A DNA stretch of 64,000 bases from Rossellomorea vietnamensis (GTDB lineage: Bacteria > Bacillota > Bacilli > Bacillales > Bacillaceae_B), in contig NZ_VTEH01000006.1 in assembly GCF_008180615.1 (NCBI RefSeq), positions 63,040 through 127,039 on the forward strand, given 5' to 3'. This document shows, one piece after another, positions 63,981-64,000 of the stretch (position 1 is its first letter; each line of letters starts with the position of its first letter). Under the pieces are notes generated by a model that saw only the letters and a list, made by a program, of their open reading frames with translations, was not told the origin of the DNA and ran no database searches. Position numbers and translations under genes: made by a program.

Positions 63981-64000
63981 AAAGAGAGGATGCTTACTCC

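Larger units (their letters stand above)
55830..64000. mobile_element. Prophage, left end (continues past the window)
   Basis: From the comGA break to the window end: serine recombinase, SOS box, repressor/Cro divergent pair, and a rightward early operon with Gp157, Rad52-type annealing protein and YopX. Gene size, tight ATGA overlaps and many small ORFs are typical of temperate siphovirus early regions. Structural genes would be further right. Confidence 0.92.

Overview
The window looks like the chromosome of a spore-forming, low-GC Bacillaceae bacterium. From left to right its gene order closely follows the yqf-yqg region of Bacillus subtilis: cccA, trmK, nif3, ispH, yqfQ, cshB, nfo, yqfT, yqfU, znuC-znuB-zur, yqfW, yqfX, ispG, yqfZ, then yqgB, yqgC, sodA, yqgE, pbpA, pstSCAB-phoU, yqzC-yqzD, rpmG, yqgN-yqgZ, and tRNA-Gln followed by comGA. 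Spore traits (a GerA/SpoVAF-family protein, a VrrA-type YqfQ, class DUF2624/DUF2626/DUF2759 small proteins) and many AGGAGG-type ribosome sites support this. I cannot name the species from sequence alone.

Regions. 1-15.6 kb: housekeeping genes for cytochrome c, tRNA methylation, the MEP isoprenoid pathway (ispH, ispG), cold-shock helicase, AP-endonuclease and zinc uptake. 15.9-24 kb: a chemoreceptor, DUF1189 protein, Na/Pi cotransporter, DUF456 protein, Mn-superoxide dismutase and an MFS transporter. 24-31 kb: PBP2-type transpeptidase PbpA and the high-affinity phosphate system pstSCAB-phoU, which is preceded by a textbook four-repeat PhoP box. 32.8-37.6 kb: an operon absent from the B. subtilis order, encoding a DUF4912 protein, a GH57-like/GT4 fusion, a sugar nucleotidyltransferase carrying only the tail of a phosphohexomutase, and an unrecognised protein. 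37.6-55 kb: rpmG, folate enzyme, DUF92 protein, rhomboid GluP, spore germination protein, glucokinase, LTA synthase with an ECF-sigma promoter, a LysM-carboxypeptidase, and the MgsR regulator.

At 55.83 kb the competence ATPase gene comGA is cut off after about 240 codons by a prophage that fills the rest of the window. The prophage left end has a large serine recombinase (apparently broken into two overlapping frames), a tiny ORF, a LexA-type SOS box on the integrase promoter, a repressor/Cro pair with palindromic operators, and a rightward early operon of about twenty small genes (Gp157, an HNH/AP2-like protein, Rad52-family annealing protein, YopX). The rest of comGA and of the comG operon must lie beyond the right end of the prophage, outside this window.

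Intergenic DNA is unusually rich in repeats: a same-orientation hairpin element of 120-190 bp (about ten copies), a second inverted-repeat family with a TTTACGAAAAGAGC core, two copies of a GC-rich palindromic repeat (one nested in a GAGGCTGGGACA-flanked element), a 21-22 bp degenerate tandem array, and a cluster of AAGGGAAT palindromes.
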